From: Acidobacteriaceae bacterium
Lineage (GTDB): Bacteria > Acidobacteriota > Terriglobia > Terriglobales > Acidobacteriaceae
Reading direction: 5' to 3'
Length of the DNA stretch: 64,000 nt
Assembly (NCBI GenBank): GCA_035944135.1
Contig: DASZBM010000008.1
Location: 1 to 64,000 of the forward strand
Position 1 is the first letter of the stretch. Every line of letters starts with the position of its first letter. The position numbers and the translations under genes are program-made. The notes below the pieces were generated by a model. That model saw nothing but the letters and a program-made list of their open reading frames with translations. It had not been told where the DNA came from and did not search any database. This document shows positions 51,200 to 59,284 of this stretch, piece by piece.

Positions 51200-54100
51200 T
51201 CAGAAGATGATCTTTACCGAGCCTTGGAACACCCTCGCGGTTAGTGCCGGAATATTCGCGATACTCGCGCCGCCGGCCGTGGAGGTGATGGTGCCGAATG
51301 TGCTCCCCGACGGATTGCTCGAGCTTGGGTTGGCGAAGTTCGGGTGGTTGAGGACATTGAATGCTTCCAGTCGAGTATCCAACTTCCACCGATCTCCGGC
51401 TACTGGCCAGATACGTGAGAGCTGAGCGTCGAATTCGAAGAACATCGGTCCGTTGACGGCATTCCTGCTCAGGTTTCCATACGTTCCGGGAGCAACCGGA
51501 TCGGGGCATGGCAGGGATGTTGGGCTGTTCGCACAGAAAGCAGCGGGGTTGAGGTATCCGCGGGTAGCCTGCGTCGTAGCTGTAGTTCCACCCTGGATCT
51601 TCACGTGGTTGATTGGGTTTACGCCGGGCACGCGGTTCGGACGATCGTTCCCAATGTCCGTCAGGGAAATATCCGAGCCACTCGTTACGTTGATCGGCGC
51701 GCCGCTCATGATATGGAACAGCGGTGCGAGTTCCCAGTTATTAGCGAGGTAGCCAGCCACGCCCTGGAGCGGAAATCTGCTCGTGGCGACCAATGTCGTA
51801 TTGAAGATGTTGCGATAGTCGGAGCCGCAACGCCCATAGTCCAAGGCCTGGTTGTATGGATTCGTAGCGTCATTGCCGCCGGTATCCCCGGTCGCATCGT
51901 GAGTGTTGAGGCACTTCGACCAGGTGTAGTTCGACAGCATGCTGAAGGTGGATGATAGGCGGTGCTGCAGTGTAGCTACCATGCCGTTATAGTTCGCCCA
52001 GGCAACATCGCCGATGGTGGCAGAACTTGCGCCTCCTGCATACATATCGCCCTGAATCGGGCTAGCTTCGGTCAGAGCGAAGCGCGCTCGCTGATTGGCG
52101 GTCGTCGAGCAGGGAGAGCCAACCTTTGGATTGGTAGTCCCGGCGGCGACGGCCGCAGGGCCGGTGGTCACGACTGGCCCGCAACCCGTCGCATTGGGAC
52201 CCCAGGTTCCCGGTGTGTAGATCGCCGGACTGAGGCCAAGACCAGCCTGCATGTGGCTGGTTTTGGTTCCGATGTAGTCGATTTGAGCCTGCCAGCCGCG
52301 TGGGAACTGGTGCTGAACGCTGAACGTCCACTGAATAGTGTCAGAAATATGGAATTGCTTGGGAAGTACGAGGTACTGGGCCTGCGCTGGGAAGACCGCC
52401 TGGGCAGCCGTCGGCAGAGCTGGCTGCGGATAGGGGCTGGTGTTACTGCCGCCAACCATGTTGCATCCATAGCCGGTGCCACCTGCCAACCACGGCTCGC
52501 TGAAGCAAATGGGCCCGATGGGGCTGGCAACAGCGTCTGTGGCAAAGGGAGGATTCTGGTGAACACGGTTTGTCGTGTAGTAATTGGCCAGATCATATGC
52601 CATTTCCACACCAGCGCGAATAACCGTATTGCCGCGGCCAAACGGATCCAACGAGACTCCGAGGTTCGGATCGAACAGCCACGGAGAGTTCTGGGTGAAC
52701 TGTCTGGTCACCCCGGGGTCCCCGTAAAAGAAGGTACCTGCCGGCGCGTTTGGATAGACCGAACTGGTTTTGCCGGCCAGGAAAGCGCTGTAATCGAATG
52801 TTGTGCCGCGATTGAAGTAGTCCGAGGGCATGAACTCCGGTGACCAGCGGATGCCGCCTACAACCGTCACGCGCGGGCTGGCATGATAAGTGTCTTCGAT
52901 ATAAAGACTCGGAACCGAGCCCCGGAGAGCAAGCTGCTGCTGCTTGCTTTGATCGAACGCGCTCAGAGCGCCCCACAGGAAGTCGAGGTTTGAGTCGCCG
53001 TAAACAGTCTTGCCGTTCAGTTGCCCCGTGGGGCCGCTGCCACTATATTCGCCGTTGAACGTATACTTCCCGTTCGCGTCATATCCGACCACGGCGTTGA
53101 AGTGAACGCGTACAAATTCGCCGCCAATCGCGACCTGGTGCTTTCCTTTCACCCAGGTCAGGTCGTCAGATACGCCTTCATTGTCGACATTGAAGAATCC
53201 GTTGGTGCATGTTCCGCAATACGTGCTCCAGTTGGCGTTTTTACCTGAGGTCGACGCCGTGAGCACTAGACCGGTCGACATTTGGTCGTATTGGGTGATG
53301 CCAAGGGTATTGCTGTTAATGCCGGGGGCAGGAGCACGATTGTCCACCCTTTTAGATCCCGAGACATGGAAGCTATTGACCAGATTCGGAGAGATGGTCC
53401 AGGTTTCACCCACCACTGCCGTCTGTACCCGCTGGTACTGGCCGGGCGCCTGGAATGTGACCAGGATGTTATTGGGGAAGAAGAACGCGGGGAACTGGTA
53501 GCCATCGATCATGTAACGGCCGTAAAGGCTGTGTTTCCCACTGATGTAGTAGTCTGCGCGCGTCACAAACTGGTTGTCGAAGACGGCGCCCGGCAGCGAG
53601 AATTTCACGACGCCGCAGTTGGGGTCGAAGTAGGCCACTCCCGGGGAACTTGCCGTCGGCAGGTACTTCATCAGGTTTAGCGCCTGCTTATTGAATGCCG
53701 GCGGCGAGGCGTACTTATTGCCCGGAATCGGATTGCCCGTCAGCGGATCGTAAAGTTGCTGAGGGCTATTTCCGCAGCTGCTCACCGATCCAGGGGGCGG
53801 ATCCGTTACGGAAAAGTCGCCCTGCAAGTTGGCCGCGGTCGGGATGTACATGGTGTTGACCGACGTGGAATATTTCGAAACCGTCCGCTGGTAGCCGGCG
53901 AAGCCGAAGAGCTTCTTGTGACCCGGGATTACGGGGCCGCCGAAGGTTCCGCCGAACTGATTCTGGTGCAGAGTATCCTTGCTCGCGGAAAAGAAGTTAG
54001 TGGCATCGAGAAAGTTGTTGCGGATGAATTCGAATGCGTCGCCGTGATACTGGTTGGTGCCCGACTTTGTGATGACGTTGACCAGGCCGCCGGAATGTCC

Positions 54101-54832
54101 ACCTCCGCGTGCGCCGAGGTCGATTGCTTCCACACTGAACTCCTGCACAGCGTCGGGGAAGGGGAACGGCAGATTGCTGTTCGACATATAGTCGTTGTTA
54201 TTGCCGCCGTCCAGCTTCCACTCCGTGGTATTGCCCATGCCGCCTGCGACGGAGACGGAGATCGTCTGGTAAGAGTACTTGCTGCCTGTAAAGTCGCCTG
54301 CCGGTGCCGGACTTGATCCCCCGGAAAGCGTAATCAGAGCCGTCATCTGTCGGCCATTCAGCGGCATCTCATTCACGGCCGCCTTGTCAATGGTCTGCTT
54401 GAAAGAGGTGTCCTCGGTTTGCAGTGCCAGGGCGTCAGCGTGGACTTCAACCGTTTCGTCGGTTTTGCCGATCGTCAGTTTGGGGTTGATCGCAATACTG
54501 CTGCCGACCTCAAGAACGATGTTCCTCTGTTCGAACGTCTCGAATCCGGTCGCTGTCACTTTCAGGTTGTAGGTCGCGATCTGCATGTTGGGAAAAAGGA
54601 ACTCGCCCACACTGTTCGATTGCGTCACGTGCGTAACGCCCGATGCGGAGTCGGCGAGAACTACCTTAGCGCTGGGCACAACAGCTCCTGTCGCGTCCGT
54701 TACCGTGCCCTGAATGTTTCCTGATCCTGCCACTTGCGCGTGAATCATGCACGCTGACAGGATGAGCAGCACAAGGGCACCCAAGTGCCCGGTGATGCCT
54801 GATCGCCAGCTGCGAAAACTAATTCTGTTCAT
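51200..54832 (-). CDS. Oar-type TonB-dependent receptor with carboxypeptidase-regulatory-like domain
   Basis: 1210 residues from ATG 54832, with GGAGG 8 bases upstream; the frame extends further but without conserved sequence. A signal peptide (hydrophobic to about 35) precedes a CarboxypepD_reg-like domain (GNIQGTVTDATGAVVPSAKV), a plug (EMPLNGRQMTALITLSGGS, VNVITKSGTNQYHGDAFEF) and a beta barrel ending in the outer-membrane Phe (KIIF). Such receptors import large ligands, often oligosaccharides, with TonB. It heads the glycan operon and is divergent from a regulator gene across a large palindrome. Confidence 0.93.
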   Translation of the reverse strand: MNRISFRSWRSGITGHLGALVLLILSACMIHAQVAGSGNIQGTVTDATGAVVPSAKVVLADSASGVTHVTQSNSVGEFLFPNMQIATYNLKVTATGFETFEQRNIVLEVGSSIAINPKLTIGKTDETVEVHADALALQTEDTSFKQTIDKAAVNEMPLNGRQMTALITLSGGSSPAPAGDFTGSKYSYQTISVSVAGGMGNTTEWKLDGGNNNDYMSNSNLPFPFPDAVQEFSVEAIDLGARGGGHSGGLVNVITKSGTNQYHGDAFEFIRNNFLDATNFFSASKDTLHQNQFGGTFGGPVIPGHKKLFGFAGYQRTVSKYSTSVNTMYIPTAANLQGDFSVTDPPPGSVSSCGNSPQQLYDPLTGNPIPGNKYASPPAFNKQALNLMKYLPTASSPGVAYFDPNCGVVKFSLPGAVFDNQFVTRADYYISGKHSLYGRYMIDGYQFPAFFFPNNILVTFQAPGQYQRVQTAVVGETWTISPNLVNSFHVSGSKRVDNRAPAPGINSNTLGITQYDQMSTGLVLTASTSGKNANWSTYCGTCTNGFFNVDNEGVSDDLTWVKGKHQVAIGGEFVRVHFNAVVGYDANGKYTFNGEYSGSGPTGQLNGKTVYGDSNLDFLWGALSAFDQSKQQQLALRGSVPSLYIEDTYHASPRVTVVGGIRWSPEFMPSDYFNRGTTFDYSAFLAGKTSSVYPNAPAGTFFYGDPGVTRQFTQNSPWLFDPNLGVSLDPFGRGNTVIRAGVEMAYDLANYYTTNRVHQNPPFATDAVASPIGPICFSEPWLAGGTGYGCNMVGGSNTSPYPQPALPTAAQAVFPAQAQYLVLPKQFHISDTIQWTFSVQHQFPRGWQAQIDYIGTKTSHMQAGLGLSPAIYTPGTWGPNATGCGPVVTTGPAAVAAGTTNPKVGSPCSTTANQRARFALTEASPIQGDMYAGGASSATIGDVAWANYNGMVATLQHRLSSTFSMLSNYTWSKCLNTHDATGDTGGNDATNPYNQALDYGRCGSDYRNIFNTTLVATSRFPLQGVAGYLANNWELAPLFHIMSGAPINVTSGSDISLTDIGNDRPNRVPGVNPINHVKIQGGTTATTQATRGYLNPAAFCANSPTSLPCPDPVAPGTYGNLSRNAVNGPMFFEFDAQLSRIWPVAGDRWKLDTRLEAFNVLNHPNFANPSSSNPSGSTFGTITSTAGGASIANIPALTARVFQGSVKIIF

Positions 54833-55102
54833 AGTCAAGCCTCCAAAATTTGTAAAAGCGCATTCCATTCGTTGGTTCATTGGTCTGATTTCAAGGTGCC
54901 GAAAAGTGGCCGAACGCTCCATACTGTCGCTGTCGCGCGGCAAGAAATAAGCGACGCTTCATTCAAGCGGGACTTTTCGGGGCGAACAGAACCATAACTC
55001 GCCGCAATGGTCGCAGAAACGTGGTATCACCGTGCAGAACGGGGCGAGACGGGTCTGCTTCGGGCAAGCCTCTGTTTTTCAGTAACATGACGGAAGTTGA
55101 GA

Positions 55103-55156
55103 CAACGTGGCCCAGGGTCCATTCCACCGTGGAATGGACCCTGCGGGGCCTCGTTG
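55103..55156. promoter_or_regulatory. Large palindrome in the receptor/regulator intergenic region
   Basis: The core is AGGGTCCATTCCAC, one C, GTGGAATGGACCCT (55114-55142): two perfect 14-base arms. It is extended outward by CAACGTGGCCC (55103-55113) against GGGGCCTCGTTG (55145-55156), pairing with one mismatch and one bulge. It lies 26 bases upstream of the regulator start and 271 bases from the receptor start. It could be an operator for a dimeric repressor or activator, or a cruciform. No T-run follows, so a terminator is unlikely. Confidence 0.8.
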
Positions 55157-55181
55157 ACGGCATCAGTATGTTTCGCGGATC

Positions 55182-56507
55182 ATGGATGTCGAGCTTGCGT
55201 CGGTCATTGGGCCAACTGCGGGGGCGATGATCAAGGGCAGTATTCAAAATACAATCGACGCGGACGCCCGGCTTGCCCCAGAAGGTGACGAGTGGGCTCT
55301 TGTCCAGCGCATCGTTGCGTCCCCGGCCTTTGTGCGGTCACCTTTCCTGACCAACTTTCTTCTCTACGTCTGCGATCGGAAGCTTCGCGGACGCGAGGAG
55401 GAGATCACCGAGTACCAAATCGGTATTCAGGCGCTCGGCCGCCCACAATCGTTCCACACCGGCGAAGATAACATCGTTCGAAATTACGCTCGCCATCTCC
55501 GGCGGAAGCTGTCTGAGTATTTTGAGAATGAGGGCATCGACGAGGAAATCACGGTTGAAATCCCTAAGGGGCACTATCGACCCGTCTTCCAACACCGAGT
55601 CAGGCTCAATGTTCTAGGTCCTCCAGAAATCGACCGCATTCCCCCACTCGATCCTGAGCCGGCCCGTGCCTCTTTGGACCCTGAGCCTGTCCAGCCAGTT
55701 GACCTTCACAAAAAGCGCCGCACCTTGTGGCTCGTACTTGGTTTGGCATTCGCCACTCTCCTTGCGGTCGGGACTTGGTTGGGCATGCGCTGGCACCGCC
55801 CGCAAAGTGACGCGACGTTAGACCGCTTGTGGGGTCCGTTCTGGACCGGAGATCCGCCTCTCGTCATCTTTAGCAATGCTGTTTTCCTCGGAAATTCCAA
55901 GGATGGACTGCGTGCGTCTTCCTCGGTGAGCGATCCCCGTCAAGCAGGGGAATCCCCGACGAATGAGACATATACGGGTATCGGTGAGGTAAACAGTGTC
56001 TATGAACTGACCCGGCTTTTTGATGGCCATCGGGCGACTTTCACATTGAAACGCAGCCTTTTGGTCACTTGGGATGAAGCCAGACGACGGAACCTGATCT
56101 TTATTGGAGCCGCCTCCGAAAATCCGGCATTGCGTGAGATTGACGCAAACTCGGATTTCACTCACGTGGCCGGCGATGGTTACTCAGGAATCGCTAATCG
56201 GCATCCGGGACCGGGAGAGAGCGCTCTCTATTCTCGCGCTGAGCAACCGCTTACTCAGGACTATGCCATTTTGGCCTTCATGCCCGGCCTCGAATCCGGA
56301 CGTAAGATGCTGATATTCAGCGGACTCACAACTTTCGGAACCCAGGCGGCCGTAGAATTTTCCTGCACCCCGAGTGGTGCAGCGCAGCTTTTGAAAGCAG
56401 CTGCCGGCCCTGGGGATACGATCCGACCTTTCGAAGCGGTGATTGGGACGAGGATAGCGGGTGGCGTCCCGGTGCAAAGCAAGCTTGTGGCGATTCATGT
56501 GCACTAG
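55182..56507 (+). CDS. Membrane-anchored regulator-like protein, Acidobacteriota type
   Basis: 441 residues. The N-terminal module (about 36-135) has LVQRIVASPAFVRSPFLTNFL, EYQIGIQALGRP, IVRNYARHLRRKLSEYF and VEIPKGHYRPVF, a pattern I associate with helix-turn-helix-like modules in Acidobacteriota regulators next to transport genes. A membrane segment (about 181-203) follows, then a periplasmic beta-rich domain of about 240 residues. The layout is cytoplasmic DNA-binding, membrane helix and sensory domain, like one-component regulators of the CadC type. The divergent TonB receptor is the likely target through the palindrome (inference). Function is otherwise unassigned. Confidence 0.68.
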   Translation: MDVELASVIGPTAGAMIKGSIQNTIDADARLAPEGDEWALVQRIVASPAFVRSPFLTNFLLYVCDRKLRGREEEITEYQIGIQALGRPQSFHTGEDNIVRNYARHLRRKLSEYFENEGIDEEITVEIPKGHYRPVFQHRVRLNVLGPPEIDRIPPLDPEPARASLDPEPVQPVDLHKKRRTLWLVLGLAFATLLAVGTWLGMRWHRPQSDATLDRLWGPFWTGDPPLVIFSNAVFLGNSKDGLRASSSVSDPRQAGESPTNETYTGIGEVNSVYELTRLFDGHRATFTLKRSLLVTWDEARRRNLIFIGAASENPALREIDANSDFTHVAGDGYSGIANRHPGPGESALYSRAEQPLTQDYAILAFMPGLESGRKMLIFSGLTTFGTQAAVEFSCTPSGAAQLLKAAAGPGDTIRPFEAVIGTRIAGGVPVQSKLVAIHVH

Positions 56508-56690
56508 CTCAGCACAACGTCACGCAATCCGCTTCACAGTAAATTCCGCTGAAGGTGAAGAGGAAGTTGTACAGCACATACTGTTTGCCAGGTTCACCAA
56601 GGTAAGACGCGCGCTCCAATGGCGTTTATCGCTGCCGAATAGTTCGTCCTCTCCGGTCGAAAAGGTCGAAGCGCAGGGGTGAATTCGGGA

Positions 56691-57695
56691 TTACCCCACC
56701 TGGACCATAATCTTTCGGAAGGCCGCAGGCGCTTCCGACCATCGTTCGAGAATGCCAGGCACGTCTTCCATGCAAATCATCGTCGAGACCGCCGCATCTA
56801 CGGGAAAACGTCCGGCCTCAAGCATCGCAATTACTTCGCGGAAGTCCTGCGGCAGCGCGTTTCGCGATCCCATCACGTCCAGCTCCTTCTGCACGAAGAG
56901 ACGTGTATCGTACGCGACCGGCTGTTTCGCATATCCGATGTAGACCACTCTGCCGGTGAAGGCTACCTCTTCGACTGCGCCTACAAACGTCTCCGGCAGG
57001 CCGATAGCCTCGATCACAACTGAAGGGCTATGTCCGTCGGTTATTTCCTCCAAACGAGCATGAACATCTTCATTCAATGAGTGAATGACGTCCGTCGCAC
57101 CGGCAGCACGCGCTGTGTTGAGCTTCTCGTCGTCGACATCAATCGCAATCGTGCGCGCTCCACGAAAGGCAGCTCCGGCGATCGCGCCAAGTCCGACGCC
57201 TCCGCAGCCAAACACCGCGACAACATCCTTTGAGCTCACACGTCCTCGAGCGACAGCATGAACGCCGACAGTCAGGGGTTCGACGATGCACAGCTCCTTC
57301 AACGAAAGAGGAGACGCATAAACTTTCTCCTCCGGAACTGAGATCCATTCGGTCAACGCTCCGTCACGTTGAACGCCAAAGGTCTGATTGTTCTTGCAGG
57401 CGTTGACACGATCACTCAGGCACGCGGCACATGCACCGCAACTCGTGTAAGGCGACACCGTGACCCGCGTTCCCGCGGGCACCTTCGCAGATCCCTCCAC
57501 CACTGTCGCGGCAATCTCGTGCCCGATCACTCTGGGAAATGTGACGAGAGGATTCCGCCCGCGGAAGCTGTTCAGATCTGTCCCGCAGAGGCCTACCATC
57601 TCGACCTTCAGCAACAGTTCCCCGGCTTTCTGTTTGGGCTCGCGGACGTCAATTACCTCCGCATGTCCAGGCCCCTGCAGCGATACAGCTCTCAT
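56691..57695 (-). CDS. Zinc-dependent alcohol dehydrogenase (sugar/polyol type, MDR)
   Basis: 334 residues. Catalytic zinc ligands Cys37, His59 and Glu60; structural zinc Cys86, 89, 92 and 100; NAD-binding GCGGVGLGA near 168. The family includes sorbitol, threonine and L-galactonate dehydrogenases; the [15 protein letters not shown] and PRVIGHE stretches fit the galactonate/polyol group, but substrate is not fixed. Its position beside GH79 and GH115 genes suggests oxidation of a uronic-acid-derived sugar (inference). It is divergent from GH79 across 167 bases. Confidence 0.85.
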   Translation of the reverse strand: MRAVSLQGPGHAEVIDVREPKQKAGELLLKVEMVGLCGTDLNSFRGRNPLVTFPRVIGHEIAATVVEGSAKVPAGTRVTVSPYTSCGACAACLSDRVNACKNNQTFGVQRDGALTEWISVPEEKVYASPLSLKELCIVEPLTVGVHAVARGRVSSKDVVAVFGCGGVGLGAIAGAAFRGARTIAIDVDDEKLNTARAAGATDVIHSLNEDVHARLEEITDGHSPSVVIEAIGLPETFVGAVEEVAFTGRVVYIGYAKQPVAYDTRLFVQKELDVMGSRNALPQDFREVIAMLEAGRFPVDAAVSTMICMEDVPGILERWSEAPAAFRKIMVQVG

Positions 57696-57862
57696 GCTTG
57701 TTCCTTCTTTTGCGTGCGTGCAAGATAAGTAGAAGGGAATTGTTTCGGATCGGAAGGTCCGCCCTATACGAACATACGGTGCCGACCGCTTAAAGATCCA
57801 GCCGATGGGGTGCGCAGCATGATCTCAGGCAATAGAAGATTCTTCCATCCCGGAGAGCTGGC

Positions 57863-59284
57863 TTGAACAGGCGTGAATTTCTTGCTGCATTGGCCAGCTT
57901 CACGGCAGGCGGGTGTCTGCCGTCTTCCGCACAATCAGCCGCGCAGCCGGCGGTATCGCTGACGATTGGGGATGTCCAGCCGAACTCTGCGATCCCGGAT
58001 GAATTTTTCGGACTGTCCTACGAAAGCGCTCAACTAGCCAACCCCGACTTTTTTTCTGCCAAGAATCATCAACTCATCGATCTCTTTCGCGAACTCGCGT
58101 CGCGCGGCAATCTCAGGATCGGCGGCGGGTCCAGCGAGTACACAACCTACGCCGATGAGTCGCCACCGGGGCCACCGCCGTTTGAGGTCTTCGGTCCAGA
58201 CACCTCGAAGATCGTCAAGCACGGAACGATCACCTCATCCGTCGCGCTGCGCAATCTGCGCGAGTTCCTCAATGCGACCAACTGGTCCTGCCTTTACGGT
58301 TTGAACCTTGGGCAGGGAACTATCGAGAATGCGGTTCGCGAGGCTACGGCCGCGCAGAAGATCCTTGGCCCGCGGCTGCTGGCTTTTCAGATCGGCAACG
58401 AGCCAGACAGCTTTCGCCGCCGATTCCGTCCCGAGACCTACGGTCCGGACGACTTCCTCTCCGAATGGAATCGCTTCCACTCCGCCATCCTGGCTGTGGT
58501 TCCGCAGGCGAAATTTGCGGGGCCTGATATCTCCAACAAGCTCCCATATCTCACCGCGTTCGCGAAGGAAGCGCCGAAACACCCCAGCGTGATTTTGTTG
58601 ACGAGCCACTACTATGCAATGGGTCCCTCAAGTTCACCTGAAGCCACCATCCAGAATCTGCTCCAGCCTGATCCGAAAACTGCAACGCTGAAAGCAAGCG
58701 ATCTGCACATCATTGCGGAAGCGCAGCAGCTCGCCCATCTGCCCTATCGCATGTCGGAAGGGAACTCATGCTGGGATGGAGGCAAGCCCGGCGTCTCCGA
58801 TACGTTCGCCTCCGCGCTATGGTGTGCCGACTACATGCTCGATTGTGCCGCGCGCGGTTGGACCGGCGTCAATCTCCACGGCGGCGGAAACGGCTACTAC
58901 ACACCCATTGCAGGAGCGCCCTCGACGGGCTTCACGCGCAGGCCAGTGTTCTTCGGCATGAGATTCGCGCAGCAATTTATCGGCGCGCAACTCGTCACGT
59001 CGACACTCGAGAATGCGAATCCCCTGGTGGATGCCTTTGTCTTCGAACGCGCTGGCAAGCTGGAGCTGGCGATCATCAACAAATCCGACGCGGCGTGCAC
59101 GTGCAGGCTGCCGGCAGGCCTACTCTGCAAGCCATCGGCTCTGCTAAGCGCTGCTGCCATCGACTCCAAACAAAATGTGAAGCTCGCATCCGTGAGCGGC
59201 CAGTACAGTGCGGCCGCTACCGCGGCACCCTACACCGCTATCGCATTCGAACTCCACAATTCCACACGGAACAGAAAGCCATGA
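57863..59284 (+). CDS. Secreted GH79-like beta-glucuronidase
   Basis: 473 residues from TTG 57863, supported by GGAGAG 7 bases upstream and by the Tat-like leader (MNRREFLAALASF) it produces. TIM-barrel enzyme with FQIGNEPD placing the acid/base at Glu180 and YRMSEGNSCWDGG placing the nucleophile at Glu299, as in GH79 enzymes that remove beta-linked glucuronic acid. A C-terminal beta domain follows. The stop overlaps the GH95 start as ATGA, so the pair is translationally coupled. Confidence 0.85.
   Translation: MNRREFLAALASFTAGGCLPSSAQSAAQPAVSLTIGDVQPNSAIPDEFFGLSYESAQLANPDFFSAKNHQLIDLFRELASRGNLRIGGGSSEYTTYADESPPGPPPFEVFGPDTSKIVKHGTITSSVALRNLREFLNATNWSCLYGLNLGQGTIENAVREATAAQKILGPRLLAFQIGNEPDSFRRRFRPETYGPDDFLSEWNRFHSAILAVVPQAKFAGPDISNKLPYLTAFAKEAPKHPSVILLTSHYYAMGPSSSPEATIQNLLQPDPKTATLKASDLHIIAEAQQLAHLPYRMSEGNSCWDGGKPGVSDTFASALWCADYMLDCAARGWTGVNLHGGGNGYYTPIAGAPSTGFTRRPVFFGMRFAQQFIGAQLVTSTLENANPLVDAFVFERAGKLELAIINKSDAACTCRLPAGLLCKPSALLSAAAIDSKQNVKLASVSGQYSAAATAAPYTAIAFELHNSTRNRKP

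Noticed and set aside
55021-55288. Small open frames over the palindrome
   Set aside because: They arise from the palindrome and the start of the regulator gene; none has a ribosome site or conserved pattern.
58768-59280. N-terminal extension of the GH95 frame
   Set aside because: It overlaps GH79 out of frame, is Arg-rich and lacks a ribosome site; ATG 59281 with a Tat-like leader is the better start.
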